The notes beneath the pieces are model-generated. The model was not told where the DNA came from. It made no database searches and was given only the letters and a program-made list of their open reading frames with translations. From assembly GCF_003063645.1 (NCBI RefSeq), contig NZ_NESJ01000003.1:124001-188000 (forward strand): a DNA stretch of 64,000 nt. Direction: 5' to 3'. The translations under genes and the position numbers were made by a program. Shown one piece after another: positions 1 through 8,671 of this stretch (positions are counted from its first letter, which is position 1; each line of letters starts with the position of its first letter). This DNA comes from Limnohabitans sp. 2KL-51 (GTDB lineage Bacteria; Pseudomonadota; Gammaproteobacteria; Burkholderiales; Burkholderiaceae_C).

Positions 1-720
1 TGGGTGCTCAACGGCACAAAGCACTTCATCAGCGATGGCGAGTGGAGCGACTTCTTTTTGGTCTCAGCCAAAACCGGTGAAAAAGAAATTTCGATGTTCA
101 TGGTGGACAAGGGCTTGGCCGGTTTCACCTTGGGCAAAGACCAAAAGATGATGGGCCTGCGCGGCACGCCGCATCTGGAACTGTTTTTTGACAATGTGCA
201 ACTCGAAGACGCTGCCTTGCTGGGCGAAGCGGGCCAAGGCTTCAAGCTGGCCATGGGCGCGCTCAATGTGGTGCGTCTGGCGCAAGTGGGCGCCCGCGCC
301 GTGGGCAAGGCCACGCATGTGTGCGAGTTGATGCTGAACTGGGCAAACGAACGCAAGCAGTTCGGCAGCAAGATCGGTGATTTTCAGATGGTGCAGCAGA
401 TGATCGCCGACAGCGTGATCGAGATCAATGCCGCCCGTTGGATGGTTTACCACGCCGCCTGGATGTTGGACCAAGGCATGGACGCACGCGAGCAAATCGC
501 CATGGTCAAAGTGCACGCGGCTGAGACCCTGGGTCGCGTGGTGGACCGTGCGGTGCAGGTGTTTGGCGGCATGGGCTTTTGCAAGGAGCTGTCCATCGAG
601 CGCTATTACCGCGATGCCCGTATTTACCGCATCTACGACGGCACCAGCGAGATCCATCGCGGCGTGATTGCCAAAAGTACGATGAAAAAAGGCGCCGTGC
701 TGTTTGATGTGCACCGCTGA
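1..720 (+). CDS. Acyl-CoA dehydrogenase, C-terminal part (5' end outside window)
   Basis: The open frame runs in from the window edge, so the N-terminal FAD/acyl-CoA dehydrogenase part is missing. The visible 239 residues begin in the middle beta domain (LNGTKHFIS) and continue into the four-helix C-terminal domain, with QVFGGMGF and the terminal YDGTSEIHR motif that contacts FAD and the substrate in this family. The enzyme should oxidise an acyl-CoA to the enoyl-CoA and pass electrons to ETF. The next gene is a CoA-transferase on the same strand, which fits acid activation followed by beta-oxidation, but two hairpins in a 363-base gap separate them. The substrate cannot be told. Confidence 0.93.
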   Translation, partial: WVLNGTKHFISDGEWSDFFLVSAKTGEKEISMFMVDKGLAGFTLGKDQKMMGLRGTPHLELFFDNVQLEDAALLGEAGQGFKLAMGALNVVRLAQVGARAVGKATHVCELMLNWANERKQFGSKIGDFQMVQQMIADSVIEINAARWMVYHAAWMLDQGMDAREQIAMVKVHAAETLGRVVDRAVQVFGGMGFCKELSIERYYRDARIYRIYDGTSEIHRGVIAKSTMKKGAVLFDVHR

Positions 721-754
721 GCTTTTGTTTGCTTGTGTTGTGCTCCTTTCGTGG

Positions 755-830
755 GCCGGATGAAGGGGATGGGCGGCCTCCTCATACTGGGGTACCAGAA
801 ATCGTCGTCCGCCCATCCCCTTCATCCGGC
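755..830. repeat. Long hairpin A (22-bp perfect arms)
   Basis: Perfect 22-bp inverted repeat: arm 755-776, arm 809-830, loop 777-808. It lies 34 bases past the acyl-CoA dehydrogenase stop and could act as an RNA stem at the 3' end of that transcript, although no T-run follows. Within the loop, the 24 bases at 780-803 are the exact reverse complement of 986-1009, the loop (with the innermost stem pairs) of the second hairpin downstream. Confidence 0.8.
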
Positions 831-843
831 TGTGGGTGCATCC

Positions 844-869
844 GTAGGTCGGAACTTCAGCTCCGACAT
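844..869. repeat. Short palindrome, GTAGGTCGG family
   Basis: A 26-base imperfect palindrome starting GTAGGTCGG and ending CCGACAT. Two related copies, inverted to one another, lie at 16031-16056 and 16073-16100 next to the lig operon. It looks like a dispersed intergenic repeat, distinct from the REP-like family elsewhere in the window. Confidence 0.55.
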
Positions 870-965
870 GGAATATTGAACGAACCACAACTCAGCAGTT
901 TTGCATGAACATGAGCCCTAACGCCAACGGATTTGATCTCTGTGCAAACCACCAGCCCATCGGGG

Positions 966-1027
966 GTGGCGTGGGGGCCGTGGCCGATTTCTGGTACCCC
1001 AGTATGAGGCCGCGGCCCCCACGCCAC
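966..1027. repeat. Long hairpin B, shares its loop with hairpin A
   Basis: Arms 966-985 and 1008-1027 pair over 20 positions with one G-T wobble at 981/1012. The stem is unrelated to that of hairpin A. The 24 bases at 986-1009, core CTGGTACCCCAGTATGA, are identical to the reverse complement of 780-803 in hairpin A. The 3' arm ends 56 bases before the CoA-transferase start, so it would sit in that gene's 5' leader. Confidence 0.75.
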
Positions 1028-1083
1028 ACCCGATGCAGCGCACCAACAATCTGCAAGCCAACAAGCCAAAAGAGACTCAAAAA

Positions 1084-2658
1084 ATGCAAACCAAATTCAT
1101 GACCGCAGCACAAGCGGCACAACTCATCCAAGACGGTGACACCGTGGGCCTCATGGGCGGTGGTGGTGGCCTGATGGAAGCCACCCATTTGTTTGAAGCG
1201 GTGCAAGAGCGCTTCCTGAGAACTCAAGCTCCGAAGAACCTCACCCTCATCCACGCACTGGGTATTGGCGACAAGAAAACCAAAGGCATGAGCTGCTTCG
1301 CGCACGAAGGCCTGGTCAAGCGCGTCATCGGCGGCCACTGGGTCTGGTCACCGGCCATGCAGCAACTGGCCCTGGCCAACAAGATTGAGGCCTACATCCT
1401 GCCCGCCGGCGTCTCAAGTCAGCTCATGCGCGAAATCGGCGCAGGCCGTCCCGGCCTCATCAGCCATGTGGGGCTGGGCACGGTGTGCGACCCGCGCCAT
1501 GGTGGGGGCCGCATGAACGATGCCGCCCAAGACGACTTGGCAGAAGTCATCACCATCGATGACCACGAATACCTGCGCTACAAGCCCTTCCCCATTCATG
1601 TGGCCATCGTGCGCGCCAGCAGCGCCGACGAAGACGGCAACATCAGCTTCGAACATGAAGCGGCCAACCTGGACGCCCAATCGCTGGCCTTGGCAGCGCG
1701 CAACAGCGGCGGCAAAGTCATCGTGCAGGTCAAGGAGCGCATGCCCAAGGGCACCCTCAAAGCCCGCGAAGTGCGCATCCCCTCGGCCTGGGTGGACGCC
1801 ATCGTGGTCGATCCGCAGCAGTCCACCAGCTACGACATCCCGTTTGATCCGGCTTTCAGTGGCGAGCTGACTGGCGCCGAACGCGCGGCCAGCGAGGCGC
1901 AAGACCACGCCCGTGAAGTGGCCGCCTCTCAAGAGGCCTTCAGCGAGCGCCAGGCCGTGGCGCGCCGTGCGTACCAGGAACTCTTCAACACCGACAAAAC
2001 CCGCCCGGTCATCAATTACGGTGTGGGCGTACCCGATGCGGTGGCCAAGTTGATCGCGGCGCGCAACGAACAACACCGCATCTATCAAACCATCGAGCAC
2101 GGCACCTATGGTGGCACGCTCATGGACGGCGTGCTGTTTGGTTACGCGCGTAACGCCACCGCCATGCTGGACGCCGCCACACAGTTCGACTTTTACGGCG
2201 GTGGCGGTCTGGACATCGCCTTTTTGGGCTTTGGCGAGTTCGACGAAGAAGGCTCGGTCAACGTGTCACGCTTGGGCGGCGTCACTGTCGGCCCCGGAGG
2301 CTTCATCGACATTGCACAGAACGCGAAGAAAGTGGTGTTCTGCGGCACGCTCGCTGCCAAGGGCGTGAAGCTTGAGACCGGCGATGGCCAGATGCACGTG
2401 GCCACACAAGGGGCTGTAAAAAAGCTGGTCAAACAAGTTGACCAGATCACCTTCTCCGGTCCGCAAGGTTTGGTGCGTAAACAAGAAGTGCTCTACCTCA
2501 CCGAGCGCGCCAGCTTCAAGCTCACACCCCAAGGCATCGAACTTTTCGAGATCGCCCCGGGCATCGACCTGCAGCGCGATGTGCTGGACCAGATGGACTT
2601 TACGCCTAGGTTAGCCCCAGACCTGAAGGTGATGGACAGCGCACACTTCAAAGCATGA
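1084..2658 (+). CDS. Acetate/propionate-type CoA-transferase (YdiF family)
   Basis: 524 residues, a single chain carrying both halves of a family I CoA-transferase. The N-terminal half has the glycine-rich GLMGGGGG loop (about residue 22). The C-terminal half has TIEHG, where Glu of about residue 338 is the expected nucleophile that forms the glutamyl-CoA thioester, and then FYGGGGLDIAFLGFGE. It should move CoA between short-chain acyl-CoAs and free acids. I chose ATG 1084 rather than the longer frame at 1033 because it follows a purine-rich AAAGAGACTC stretch and begins where family homology starts; the upstream extension is low-complexity. A terminator hairpin follows 20 bases after the stop. 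Confidence 0.92.
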   Translation: MQTKFMTAAQAAQLIQDGDTVGLMGGGGGLMEATHLFEAVQERFLRTQAPKNLTLIHALGIGDKKTKGMSCFAHEGLVKRVIGGHWVWSPAMQQLALANKIEAYILPAGVSSQLMREIGAGRPGLISHVGLGTVCDPRHGGGRMNDAAQDDLAEVITIDDHEYLRYKPFPIHVAIVRASSADEDGNISFEHEAANLDAQSLALAARNSGGKVIVQVKERMPKGTLKAREVRIPSAWVDAIVVDPQQSTSYDIPFDPAFSGELTGAERAASEAQDHAREVAASQEAFSERQAVARRAYQELFNTDKTRPVINYGVGVPDAVAKLIAARNEQHRIYQTIEHGTYGGTLMDGVLFGYARNATAMLDAATQFDFYGGGGLDIAFLGFGEFDEEGSVNVSRLGGVTVGPGGFIDIAQNAKKVVFCGTLAAKGVKLETGDGQMHVATQGAVKKLVKQVDQITFSGPQGLVRKQEVLYLTERASFKLTPQGIELFEIAPGIDLQRDVLDQMDFTPRLAPDLKVMDSAHFKA

Positions 2659-2676
2659 AGTTCAAATCTTCCCGGA

Positions 2677-2898
2677 TCAAGCCTGACGTCCGTCAGGCTT
2701 TTCCGTTTTCACCATCGTGATCACCCCAAACGGGCATCGCCGTTCGCATTGGCTGCACCCGGTGCAGCCCTGCTCATCGTGCAGCACCGCATGCTTGCGC
2801 CAAGCCACCACCTGCAAACTCAGCACCCCCGGCGGACAGGCCGCCACACACCAGCCGCAACCGGTGCAGCGGGACGTATGGATGTGGGGCAGCTTCAC
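2677..2898 (-). CDS. Small 2[4Fe-4S] dicluster ferredoxin
   Basis: 73 residues with two CxxCxxCxxxCP motifs: CTGCGWCVAACP (about residues 12-23) and CTGCSQCERRCP (about residues 46-57). Each is expected to bind a [4Fe-4S] cluster, so the protein is a small electron carrier. The GTG start overlaps the aroE stop codon in the form GTGA, giving a four-base overlap and likely translational coupling; a longer frame from 2958 would overlap aroE by 64 bases and is less likely. The last codons overlap the terminator hairpin of the convergent CoA-transferase gene. Its redox partner is not evident from the neighbours. Confidence 0.85.
   Translation of the reverse strand: MKLPHIHTSRCTGCGWCVAACPPGVLSLQVVAWRKHAVLHDEQGCTGCSQCERRCPFGVITMVKTEKPDGRQA
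2679..2709 (+). terminator. Rho-independent terminator after the CoA-transferase
   Basis: Inverted repeat AAGCCTGACG / CGTCAGGCTT (2679-2688 and 2691-2700) followed by TTCCGTTTT. It lies 20 bases after the CoA-transferase stop and overlaps the 3' end of the convergent ferredoxin gene. Confidence 0.8.
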
Positions 2899-3725
2899 AC
2901 CAACGGCACCGTCAACTGGGCAATCACCGCCGCTGTATCGGGCCGCACTCCACGCCACCAGGCAAAGGCCTCGGCCGCTTGTTCGGCCAGCATGCCCACG
3001 CCGTCAGCCAGGCGCGTCACGCCCGCTTGGTGGGCCAGCTTCAAAAACGGTGTGAGACCTTTGCCATAGGTCAGGTCATAGGCCAAGCACCCGGGCGCAA
3101 ACACGCTGGCTGGGAGCGGAGGCAGCTCGGCCGTGAGGCTGGAGGAGCTGGCGTTCAGCACCACATCAAAAGCGCCCTGCACGGCGTCGTAACCCAGACC
3201 CTGCACTGGCACCTGACCGGTTTGGTGCTGCTGCGCCAAGGCCGCCAGCTCCTGCGCCTTGGCCAAAGTACGGTTGACGATCACCAGCTCGGCCGGCTGC
3301 TCAGCCAACAGCGGCAGCAAGGCCCCGCGTGTGGCGCCACCCGCCCCCAAAATCAGCACGCGTCGCCCTTGCAGCGGACAGCTCAAGTTTTGTACCACAT
3401 CGCGCAGCAGGCCCACCCCGTCAAAGTTTTCGGCATACACCTTGTCGCCCTCAAACTTCATCGCATTCACGGCACCGGCCATTTGCGCGCTGGGGGCCAG
3501 GTCGGTGGCGTAGGCAAAAGCGTCGAGCTTGAAAGGCGCGGTCACGTTCATGCCCCGCCCACCCGAGGCCCGAAACGCGTCCACCGTGGCCGTAAATTCG
3601 CCCAAGGGGCCGAGCAACTTGCCGTAGTCAATGTCTTGCCCCGTGACCTGCGCAAAAGCGCTGTGGATCATGGGTGATTTGCTTTGCACAATGGGGTTGC
3701 CGATCACGGCGTAACGGTCTGTCAT
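2895..3725 (-). CDS. aroE: Shikimate dehydrogenase
   Basis: 276 residues, the usual AroE length. It reduces 3-dehydroshikimate to shikimate with NADPH in chorismate synthesis. Visible motifs are NPIVQSKSP (substrate-binding serines, about residues 10-18), NVTAPFK with the catalytic Lys of about residue 66, GAVNA, ENFDG with the catalytic Asp of about residue 102, and the Rossmann loop GAGGATRGAL. The stop codon overlaps the GTG start of a dicluster ferredoxin gene, so the two are probably co-translated, an uncommon partnership. The next gene upstream, at 3824, is divergent. Confidence 0.97.
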   Translation of the reverse strand: MTDRYAVIGNPIVQSKSPMIHSAFAQVTGQDIDYGKLLGPLGEFTATVDAFRASGGRGMNVTAPFKLDAFAYATDLAPSAQMAGAVNAMKFEGDKVYAENFDGVGLLRDVVQNLSCPLQGRRVLILGAGGATRGALLPLLAEQPAELVIVNRTLAKAQELAALAQQHQTGQVPVQGLGYDAVQGAFDVVLNASSSSLTAELPPLPASVFAPGCLAYDLTYGKGLTPFLKLAHQAGVTRLADGVGMLAEQAAEAFAWWRGVRPDTAAVIAQLTVPLV

Positions 3726-3823
3726 TCGGGAGGGTCCTGGTCAATCAGGTCATGATCTTATCTTCACAACCCCCTGTCGCCTCGCGGACCCGGCCCCAAA
3801 GGCCGATGGCTATACTTTTGCCA

Positions 3824-4972
3824 ATGAAAACAAACAAATCTCTGCGTTTTGAAACTTTGGCTGTGCATGCAGGGCACGGCATTGACCCTTCCACCGGGGC
3901 GGTGGTCGATCCCATCAACCTGTCCACTACCTTTGAGCGCGACGTGGACGGCAGTTACCCGCACGGCTATTTGTATTCGCGCAACCACAACCCCAACCGC
4001 AATGGCCTGGAAGCCGCTCTCTCGGCGCTCGAAGGCGGCGCAGGCGCGGCCGCTTTTGGCTCGGGCCTGGCCAGTGTCACGGCCATCTTTCAGGGTCTAC
4101 AGCCTGGCGACCATGTGCTGGCCCCGTCCGACATTTACCACGGCACGGCCAATGTGCTCAAACACCTGTTTGCCAAATGGCAGGTCAGCGCCAGTTTTGT
4201 GGACATGACCCGTCTGGACACGGTGCGTGCGGCCATGCAGCCCAACACCCGCATCGTCTGGATCGAAACCCCCTCCAACCCCCTGATGCAGTGCGTGGAC
4301 ATTGCCGCCGTGGTCGAGATTGCCCACGCGGGCGGCGCGCGTGCCATTGCCGACAACACCTTTGCCTCGCCCGTGTTGCAGCGCCCGCTCGACTTGGGCT
4401 GCGACATGGTCATGCACGCCACCACCAAGTACCTGGGTGGCCGCAGCGATGTGCTGGGCGGCATCGTCATCACCCGCCAGGACGACGCGCACTTTGCCGC
4501 CTTGCGCACTGCGCAGTTGTTTGGCGGCGGCGTGCCTTCACCGTTTGACTGCTGGTTGGTCATGCGCAGCTTGCCCACCCTGCCCTACCGCATGCAGGCG
4601 CATTGCGCCAACGCCGACAAGGTGGCCCGCTTTTTGAACGAGCACCCGCAGGTCAGCGCTGTGCATTACCCTGGCCTGGAGGGCAACGCCTTTCACGCAA
4701 TTGCCAAAAAGCAGATGTCGGGCTTTGGCGGCATGCTGTCTTTCGAAGTCAAAGGCGGCAAAGATGCAGCCATGGCGCTGGCCGCGCATGTGGAGATCTT
4801 CACCCGCGCCACCAGCCTGGGCGGCGTGGAAAGCCTGATCGAGCACCGCGCCTCGATCGAGGGGCCAGAGAGCAAGACCCCGCAGGGCTTGCTGCGTGTC
4901 TCGGTGGGCCTGGAGCATGCCGATGACCTGATCGACGACCTGGCGCAAGCCCTTGAACGCGCCAGCAACTGA
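3824..4972 (+). CDS. Cys/Met-metabolism PLP enzyme (cystathionine beta-lyase-like)
   Basis: 382 residues of the gamma-family of PLP enzymes. Lys of about residue 202 in HATTKYLGGRSD is the expected Schiff-base lysine, and YSRNHNPN, SGLASV and ETPSNP are typical substrate- and cofactor-binding stretches. Members cleave or exchange C-S bonds (cystathionine beta-lyase, gamma-synthase, gamma-lyase); lyase is the likelier role, but the exact activity cannot be set by sequence reading alone. ATG 3824 matches the family start, whereas the frame open from 3674 runs back into aroE. A TATACT hexamer lies only about 9 bases before the start, so transcription may begin very close to the ATG. The MFS gene downstream overlaps its 3' end by 20 bases. 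Confidence 0.9.
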   Translation: MKTNKSLRFETLAVHAGHGIDPSTGAVVDPINLSTTFERDVDGSYPHGYLYSRNHNPNRNGLEAALSALEGGAGAAAFGSGLASVTAIFQGLQPGDHVLAPSDIYHGTANVLKHLFAKWQVSASFVDMTRLDTVRAAMQPNTRIVWIETPSNPLMQCVDIAAVVEIAHAGGARAIADNTFASPVLQRPLDLGCDMVMHATTKYLGGRSDVLGGIVITRQDDAHFAALRTAQLFGGGVPSPFDCWLVMRSLPTLPYRMQAHCANADKVARFLNEHPQVSAVHYPGLEGNAFHAIAKKQMSGFGGMLSFEVKGGKDAAMALAAHVEIFTRATSLGGVESLIEHRASIEGPESKTPQGLLRVSVGLEHADDLIDDLAQALERASN

Positions 4973-6218
4973 GCGTCTGCCCTCTGGGCCACGCCCCTCG
5001 CTGGCGGTGGCCTTCATTGTGTTGGCCCAGTGCCTGAGCACCTCGCTGTGGTTCAGCCCCAGCGGGGTGGCCGACAGCCTGATGCGCGACTGGCAGCTGA
5101 GTGCGGCCGCCTTCAGCTGGCTGTTGGCCGCCACCCAACTGGGTTTCATTGCGGGCACGCTGGCCTTTGCCTTCAGCGGCGCGGCCGACCGGTTTAAGCC
5201 CACGCGCATTTTTGTGGTGTGCAGCTTGCTGGGGGCACTGGCCAACGCCGCCGTCACTTGGGGTGTGACCGATTACGGCCTGTTTTGGAGCCTGCGCTTT
5301 GTGGTGGGCATGTGCCTGGCTGGCATCTACCCGCTGGGCATGAAGATGCTGGTGCAGCGCGTGGGCAGCAAACCCGCAGCGGCGCTGGGTTGGCTGGTGG
5401 GCATGCTGACCTTGGGCACGGCCATGCCGCACGGCTTGCGCGCCTTGGGCCAAAGCTGGCCCTGGCCTGAAGTGCTGCTGGGCTCGTCGGTGCTGGCCCT
5501 GGTGGGCGCGGTGCTGGTGGGCTGGATGGGACAAGCGCCCAAGCAACAAACTTCTTTGACTGAACCCACGGCACCTCCTGCTGCTCCCGTTCGCCTGAAC
5601 ACCCAAGCCTTGCGCGAGGTCATCGCGGTGCGCGGCTTTCGCGCGTCAGCGCTGGGCTACTTTGGTCACATGTGGGAGCTTTACGCATTTTGGAGCGTGC
5701 TGCCCTGGCTGAGCCTGCCCATTGCCCGCACCTTGACCGAGCCGGGCGAGAGTTTGGCCTCTTCTGTGGCTTGGATCAGCTTTGCCGTCATCGGCATCGG
5801 CTTTTTCGGCTGCGTCCTGGGCGGCCTGTGGAGCCGCCGCGTGGGCAGCGCCAAGGTGGCAGCCAGTGCGCTTGCCGCTTCGGGACTGATGTGCGTGGTT
5901 TACCCTTTCATTCCAGACAACTGGCCGCTGCTGCAACTGGGGGCCTTGCTGTTTTGGGGCGTTTGTGTGGTGGCCGATTCACCACAGTTTTCGGCCATGT
6001 CGTCGCAATACGCACCGCCCCAGTGGCTGGGCAGCGCGCTGGTGCTGCAAAACGGCGTGGGCTTTTTGATCACCGTGCTCAGCATCTTGCTGCTGGGCTG
6101 GGCCGTGCAACACTGGGGCAGCATGGCGCTGTGGTTGTTGGCCCCTGGCCCGGCGCTGGGCCTTTGGGCCTTGCGGCCGCTCTTGAAACCCTCTTCTTTG
6201 AAGGAGTCCTTGTCATGA
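4953..6218 (+). CDS. MFS transporter
   Basis: 421 residues with about twelve hydrophobic segments, beginning LAVAFIVLAQCLSTSLWF, and the cytoplasmic-loop motif GAADRFKPTR between helices 2 and 3. It should be an inner-membrane secondary transporter, but its substrate is unknown. No ATG or GTG precedes the first helix, so TTG 4953, overlapping the upstream PLP gene by 20 bases, is the probable start. The stop overlaps the next gene's ATG (ATGA). Lying between a sulfur amino acid enzyme and an M20 hydrolase, it may import or export an N-acyl amino acid or peptide; that is inference only. Confidence 0.88.
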   Translation: MNAPATERLPSGPRPSLAVAFIVLAQCLSTSLWFSPSGVADSLMRDWQLSAAAFSWLLAATQLGFIAGTLAFAFSGAADRFKPTRIFVVCSLLGALANAAVTWGVTDYGLFWSLRFVVGMCLAGIYPLGMKMLVQRVGSKPAAALGWLVGMLTLGTAMPHGLRALGQSWPWPEVLLGSSVLALVGAVLVGWMGQAPKQQTSLTEPTAPPAAPVRLNTQALREVIAVRGFRASALGYFGHMWELYAFWSVLPWLSLPIARTLTEPGESLASSVAWISFAVIGIGFFGCVLGGLWSRRVGSAKVAASALAASGLMCVVYPFIPDNWPLLQLGALLFWGVCVVADSPQFSAMSSQYAPPQWLGSALVLQNGVGFLITVLSILLLGWAVQHWGSMALWLLAPGPALGLWALRPLLKPSSLKESLS

Positions 6219-7399
6219 AGCCCTCACACACTGTTCTTGACGCCGCGCTGTCTTGCCACGACTGGTTGGTCGGTTTGCGCCAGCAGCTGCACCGCCTACC
6301 CGAGCTGTCTTACCGCGAGCAGGTCACGGCCGAGCGCATCAAGACCGAGCTCAGCGCCATGGGCGTGCCTTGGGAAGCGGTGGGCGAACACGGCGTGGTG
6401 GCCACGGTCACAGGCCAGCACAGCCGCGCCATGGTGGCGCTGCGGGCCGACATGGACGCCCTGCCCATTCAGGAGCAAAACGAGCATTTGCCCTACCGCT
6501 CGCAAGTGCCCGGCGTGATGCACGCCTGTGGACACGACGGCCATGTGGCCATGCTGCTGGGCGCAGCGCGGGTGTTGCAGCAGTTCTCGGGATCGCTGCA
6601 AGGCAGCGTGAAACTGTGCTTTCAGCAAGCCGAAGAGCAAGGCGGCGGCACGGCCGAATTGCTGGAGCACCTGGCGGCGTTTCCAGTGCAACGGGCCTTT
6701 GCCATTCATTTGTGGTCCGAGATCGAAGCCGGACAAATCAGCGTGCAAACCGGGCCACGCATGGCCGCCTGTGATTTGGTGGAGATTGAACTGAGTGGCG
6801 TGGGCTGCCACGGCGCTTCACCGCACAAGGGTGTGGACCCGATTGCCGCAGGCGCGGCTTTGGTGAACAACATGGCCATGATGATGACCCGCGAAATCAA
6901 CCCGGCGCACGCGGCCAGCCTGACTTTTGGCAAATTCCAAAGCGGTTTTGCAGGCAATGTGATTCCCGATCAGGCCTTGCTCGCAGGCACACTGCGCACC
7001 ACCCACTTGGCCGACCAGCAGCACCTGCACCAAGCCATCCGGCGCGTGGTGGACAGCACCGCCGCCAGCTTCAGGGCGCAGGCCCAACTCAACATCCGCA
7101 AGGGCGGCTCGATGCTGATCAACGAAGCACGCAGCAGCGCCTTGGCCGCGCACTGCGCCAGCGACCTGTTTGGGGCCGAGGCGGTGATCGACTTTCCGTC
7201 GCTCATGGTGTCCGAAAACTTTGGCGACTTTCTGGAAAAGTACCCCGGCCTGATGGCCCTGGTCGGCGTGCGCAACGAAGCCCTGGGCGCGTGCCATGCA
7301 CACCACCACCCCCAGTTCAACATCGATGAAAGCGCCCTGCACCGGGGCGTGGCCATGCACGTCGAGTTTTCGCTGCGCAGTCTGGCGCAGAGGGCCTGA
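6215..7399 (+). CDS. M20 family amidohydrolase (hippurate hydrolase-like)
   Basis: 394 residues of the M20D metallo-amidohydrolase family, which remove acyl groups from N-acyl amino acids. HACGHDGH (about residues 103-110) supplies metal ligands, QQAEEQGGG carries the catalytic Glu, and GCHGASPHKG belongs to the lid domain. A good Shine-Dalgarno AAGGAG lies at 6201-6206, and the ATG overlaps the stop of the MFS gene (ATGA), so this is the third gene of a tightly coupled operon. The REP-like pair at 7407 follows directly. Confidence 0.92.
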   Translation: MKPSHTVLDAALSCHDWLVGLRQQLHRLPELSYREQVTAERIKTELSAMGVPWEAVGEHGVVATVTGQHSRAMVALRADMDALPIQEQNEHLPYRSQVPGVMHACGHDGHVAMLLGAARVLQQFSGSLQGSVKLCFQQAEEQGGGTAELLEHLAAFPVQRAFAIHLWSEIEAGQISVQTGPRMAACDLVEIELSGVGCHGASPHKGVDPIAAGAALVNNMAMMMTREINPAHAASLTFGKFQSGFAGNVIPDQALLAGTLRTTHLADQQHLHQAIRRVVDSTAASFRAQAQLNIRKGGSMLINEARSSALAAHCASDLFGAEAVIDFPSLMVSENFGDFLEKYPGLMALVGVRNEALGACHAHHHPQFNIDESALHRGVAMHVEFSLRSLAQRA

Positions 7400-7406
7400 G
7401 CAGATG

Positions 7407-7481
7407 GTAGGAGACCACCCCGTGGGCGATGAACTTGGCACACGTCATTCAAACCATCTCACACAAGGGTGATCTCCCACA
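7407..7481. repeat. REP-like inverted pair, degenerate second copy
   Basis: Forward copy at 7407-7430 (GTAGGAG...GTGGGCGAT) and a degenerate inverted copy at about 7455-7481, in the 91-base gap between two convergent genes. It belongs to the family seen at 9715, 13993, 14798, 31272 and 46755. Confidence 0.7.
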
Positions 7482-7490
7482 GGAAGATGC

Positions 7491-8669
7491 TCAGTGCCGC
7501 CCCACCAGCCGGTAAATCACCGCCCCCAGCATCACCACTCCCACCGCAACACCCGTGAAGGCATAAGCCAGCCAGCCCAGATCAACACTTTGGGCCACGA
7601 GCAACACCCCCGTGGACTGGCCAAAAAACAATGAACAGGCAAACAAGGTCACAGCAGTGCCGCGTGCGGCAGGGGCCATTTGGGTGGCTTGTACCTGCAA
7701 GGTGTTGTGCAGCATGTAAAAGCCCAGACCCGTCATGAGGCAAGCCAGCATGCCCAACCAGACACCACTGCCCCATGCCAGCACCAGCAAACCGACCGCG
7801 ACCAATAAAGCCCCTGTGCGCACCAAACCACGCTCGCCCAGCCAGGCCAACCAACGCCGCGCCATCTGGCTGTAAAGCAAACCGCCCAAGCCGTAGAGCA
7901 TCATGACCGAACCTGCGGCCACCACACTCAAACCATACTGCTGGTGCAAATGGGTCGGCATGAAGGCCATCGCACCGAATACCAGAGCCCCCTCGGTCGC
8001 CGTGACACTCATCACCAAACGCACCCGGGTTGTGCTCAGCAGCTGCCCGGTGAGGCGAAACGCCGCCCACAAGCCTGGTGCGGCCAAAGACACCGTCTTC
8101 GACTGACGTCGCAGACGGCGCAGCAGCAATACGGCCGCCAAACCAAACATGACCGACAGCAAGACAAACGCCCCACGCCAGCCCACCGTATCGGCGGCGA
8201 AGCCACCGAACCACAGGCCACTCATCATGCCCAGCACCGTGGCGCTCATCAGCTTGGCCAGAGTTTCCTGCCGGCGTTCATAAGGCACCTGATCGCCCAC
8301 CCAGGCCATGGACAGGGGGATGATTCCCGCCGCGGCAGCCCCCATGAAACCGCGCATGATGACGAGCATGGGCAGGCTCATCGACATGGCCGTGATGGCA
8401 CTGATGATCGCGCAGGCCGACACCGCCAGCGACACCACCCGCAGTTTGCCAAAGCGCTCGCCCAAAGGACCATAAAACAGCTGCAAGATGCCGTAGACCA
8501 CGGCAAACACCGAAACCACGGCCGAGGCGTCGCCCGTGCTGACGTGGAACTCCTGTCCCAGCACCACCAGCATCGTGTCGCAAATGCGCATCGAGGCCAT
8601 GCTGGCAAAGCCTGCCAGGCCCAAGAGTTGCAGGTGTTGGCGCTCGTCAGCAGGTGTCATAGCACCCAT
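7491..8669 (-). CDS. MFS transporter, last gene of the lig operon
   Basis: 392 residues with about twelve membrane spans, starting at FASMASMRICDTML and including GPLGERFGKLR, the loop 2-3 signature of drug/organic-ion type MFS carriers. ATG 8669 lies two bases after the ligC stop; a TTG at 8675 would overlap that stop. Its place at the end of a protocatechuate catabolic operon suggests uptake or export of an aromatic acid, but the sequence reads as a general MFS protein and lacks any feature I could tie to the aromatic acid:H+ symporter subfamily. Confidence 0.85.
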   Translation of the reverse strand: MGAMTPADERQHLQLLGLAGFASMASMRICDTMLVVLGQEFHVSTGDASAVVSVFAVVYGILQLFYGPLGERFGKLRVVSLAVSACAIISAITAMSMSLPMLVIMRGFMGAAAAGIIPLSMAWVGDQVPYERRQETLAKLMSATVLGMMSGLWFGGFAADTVGWRGAFVLLSVMFGLAAVLLLRRLRRQSKTVSLAAPGLWAAFRLTGQLLSTTRVRLVMSVTATEGALVFGAMAFMPTHLHQQYGLSVVAAGSVMMLYGLGGLLYSQMARRWLAWLGERGLVRTGALLVAVGLLVLAWGSGVWLGMLACLMTGLGFYMLHNTLQVQATQMAPAARGTAVTLFACSLFFGQSTGVLLVAQSVDLGWLAYAFTGVAVGVVMLGAVIYRLVGRH

Positions 8670-8671
8670 GC

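Noticed and set aside
64-888. Long minus-strand frame opposite the acyl-CoA dehydrogenase
   Set aside because: It is His/Ala-rich shadow coding on the antisense of a clear gene and runs through hairpin A.
5672-6214. N-terminal extension of the M20 amidohydrolase through the MFS gene
   Set aside because: ATG 6215 has AAGGAG upstream, a four-base overlap with the MFS stop, and the family's normal length.
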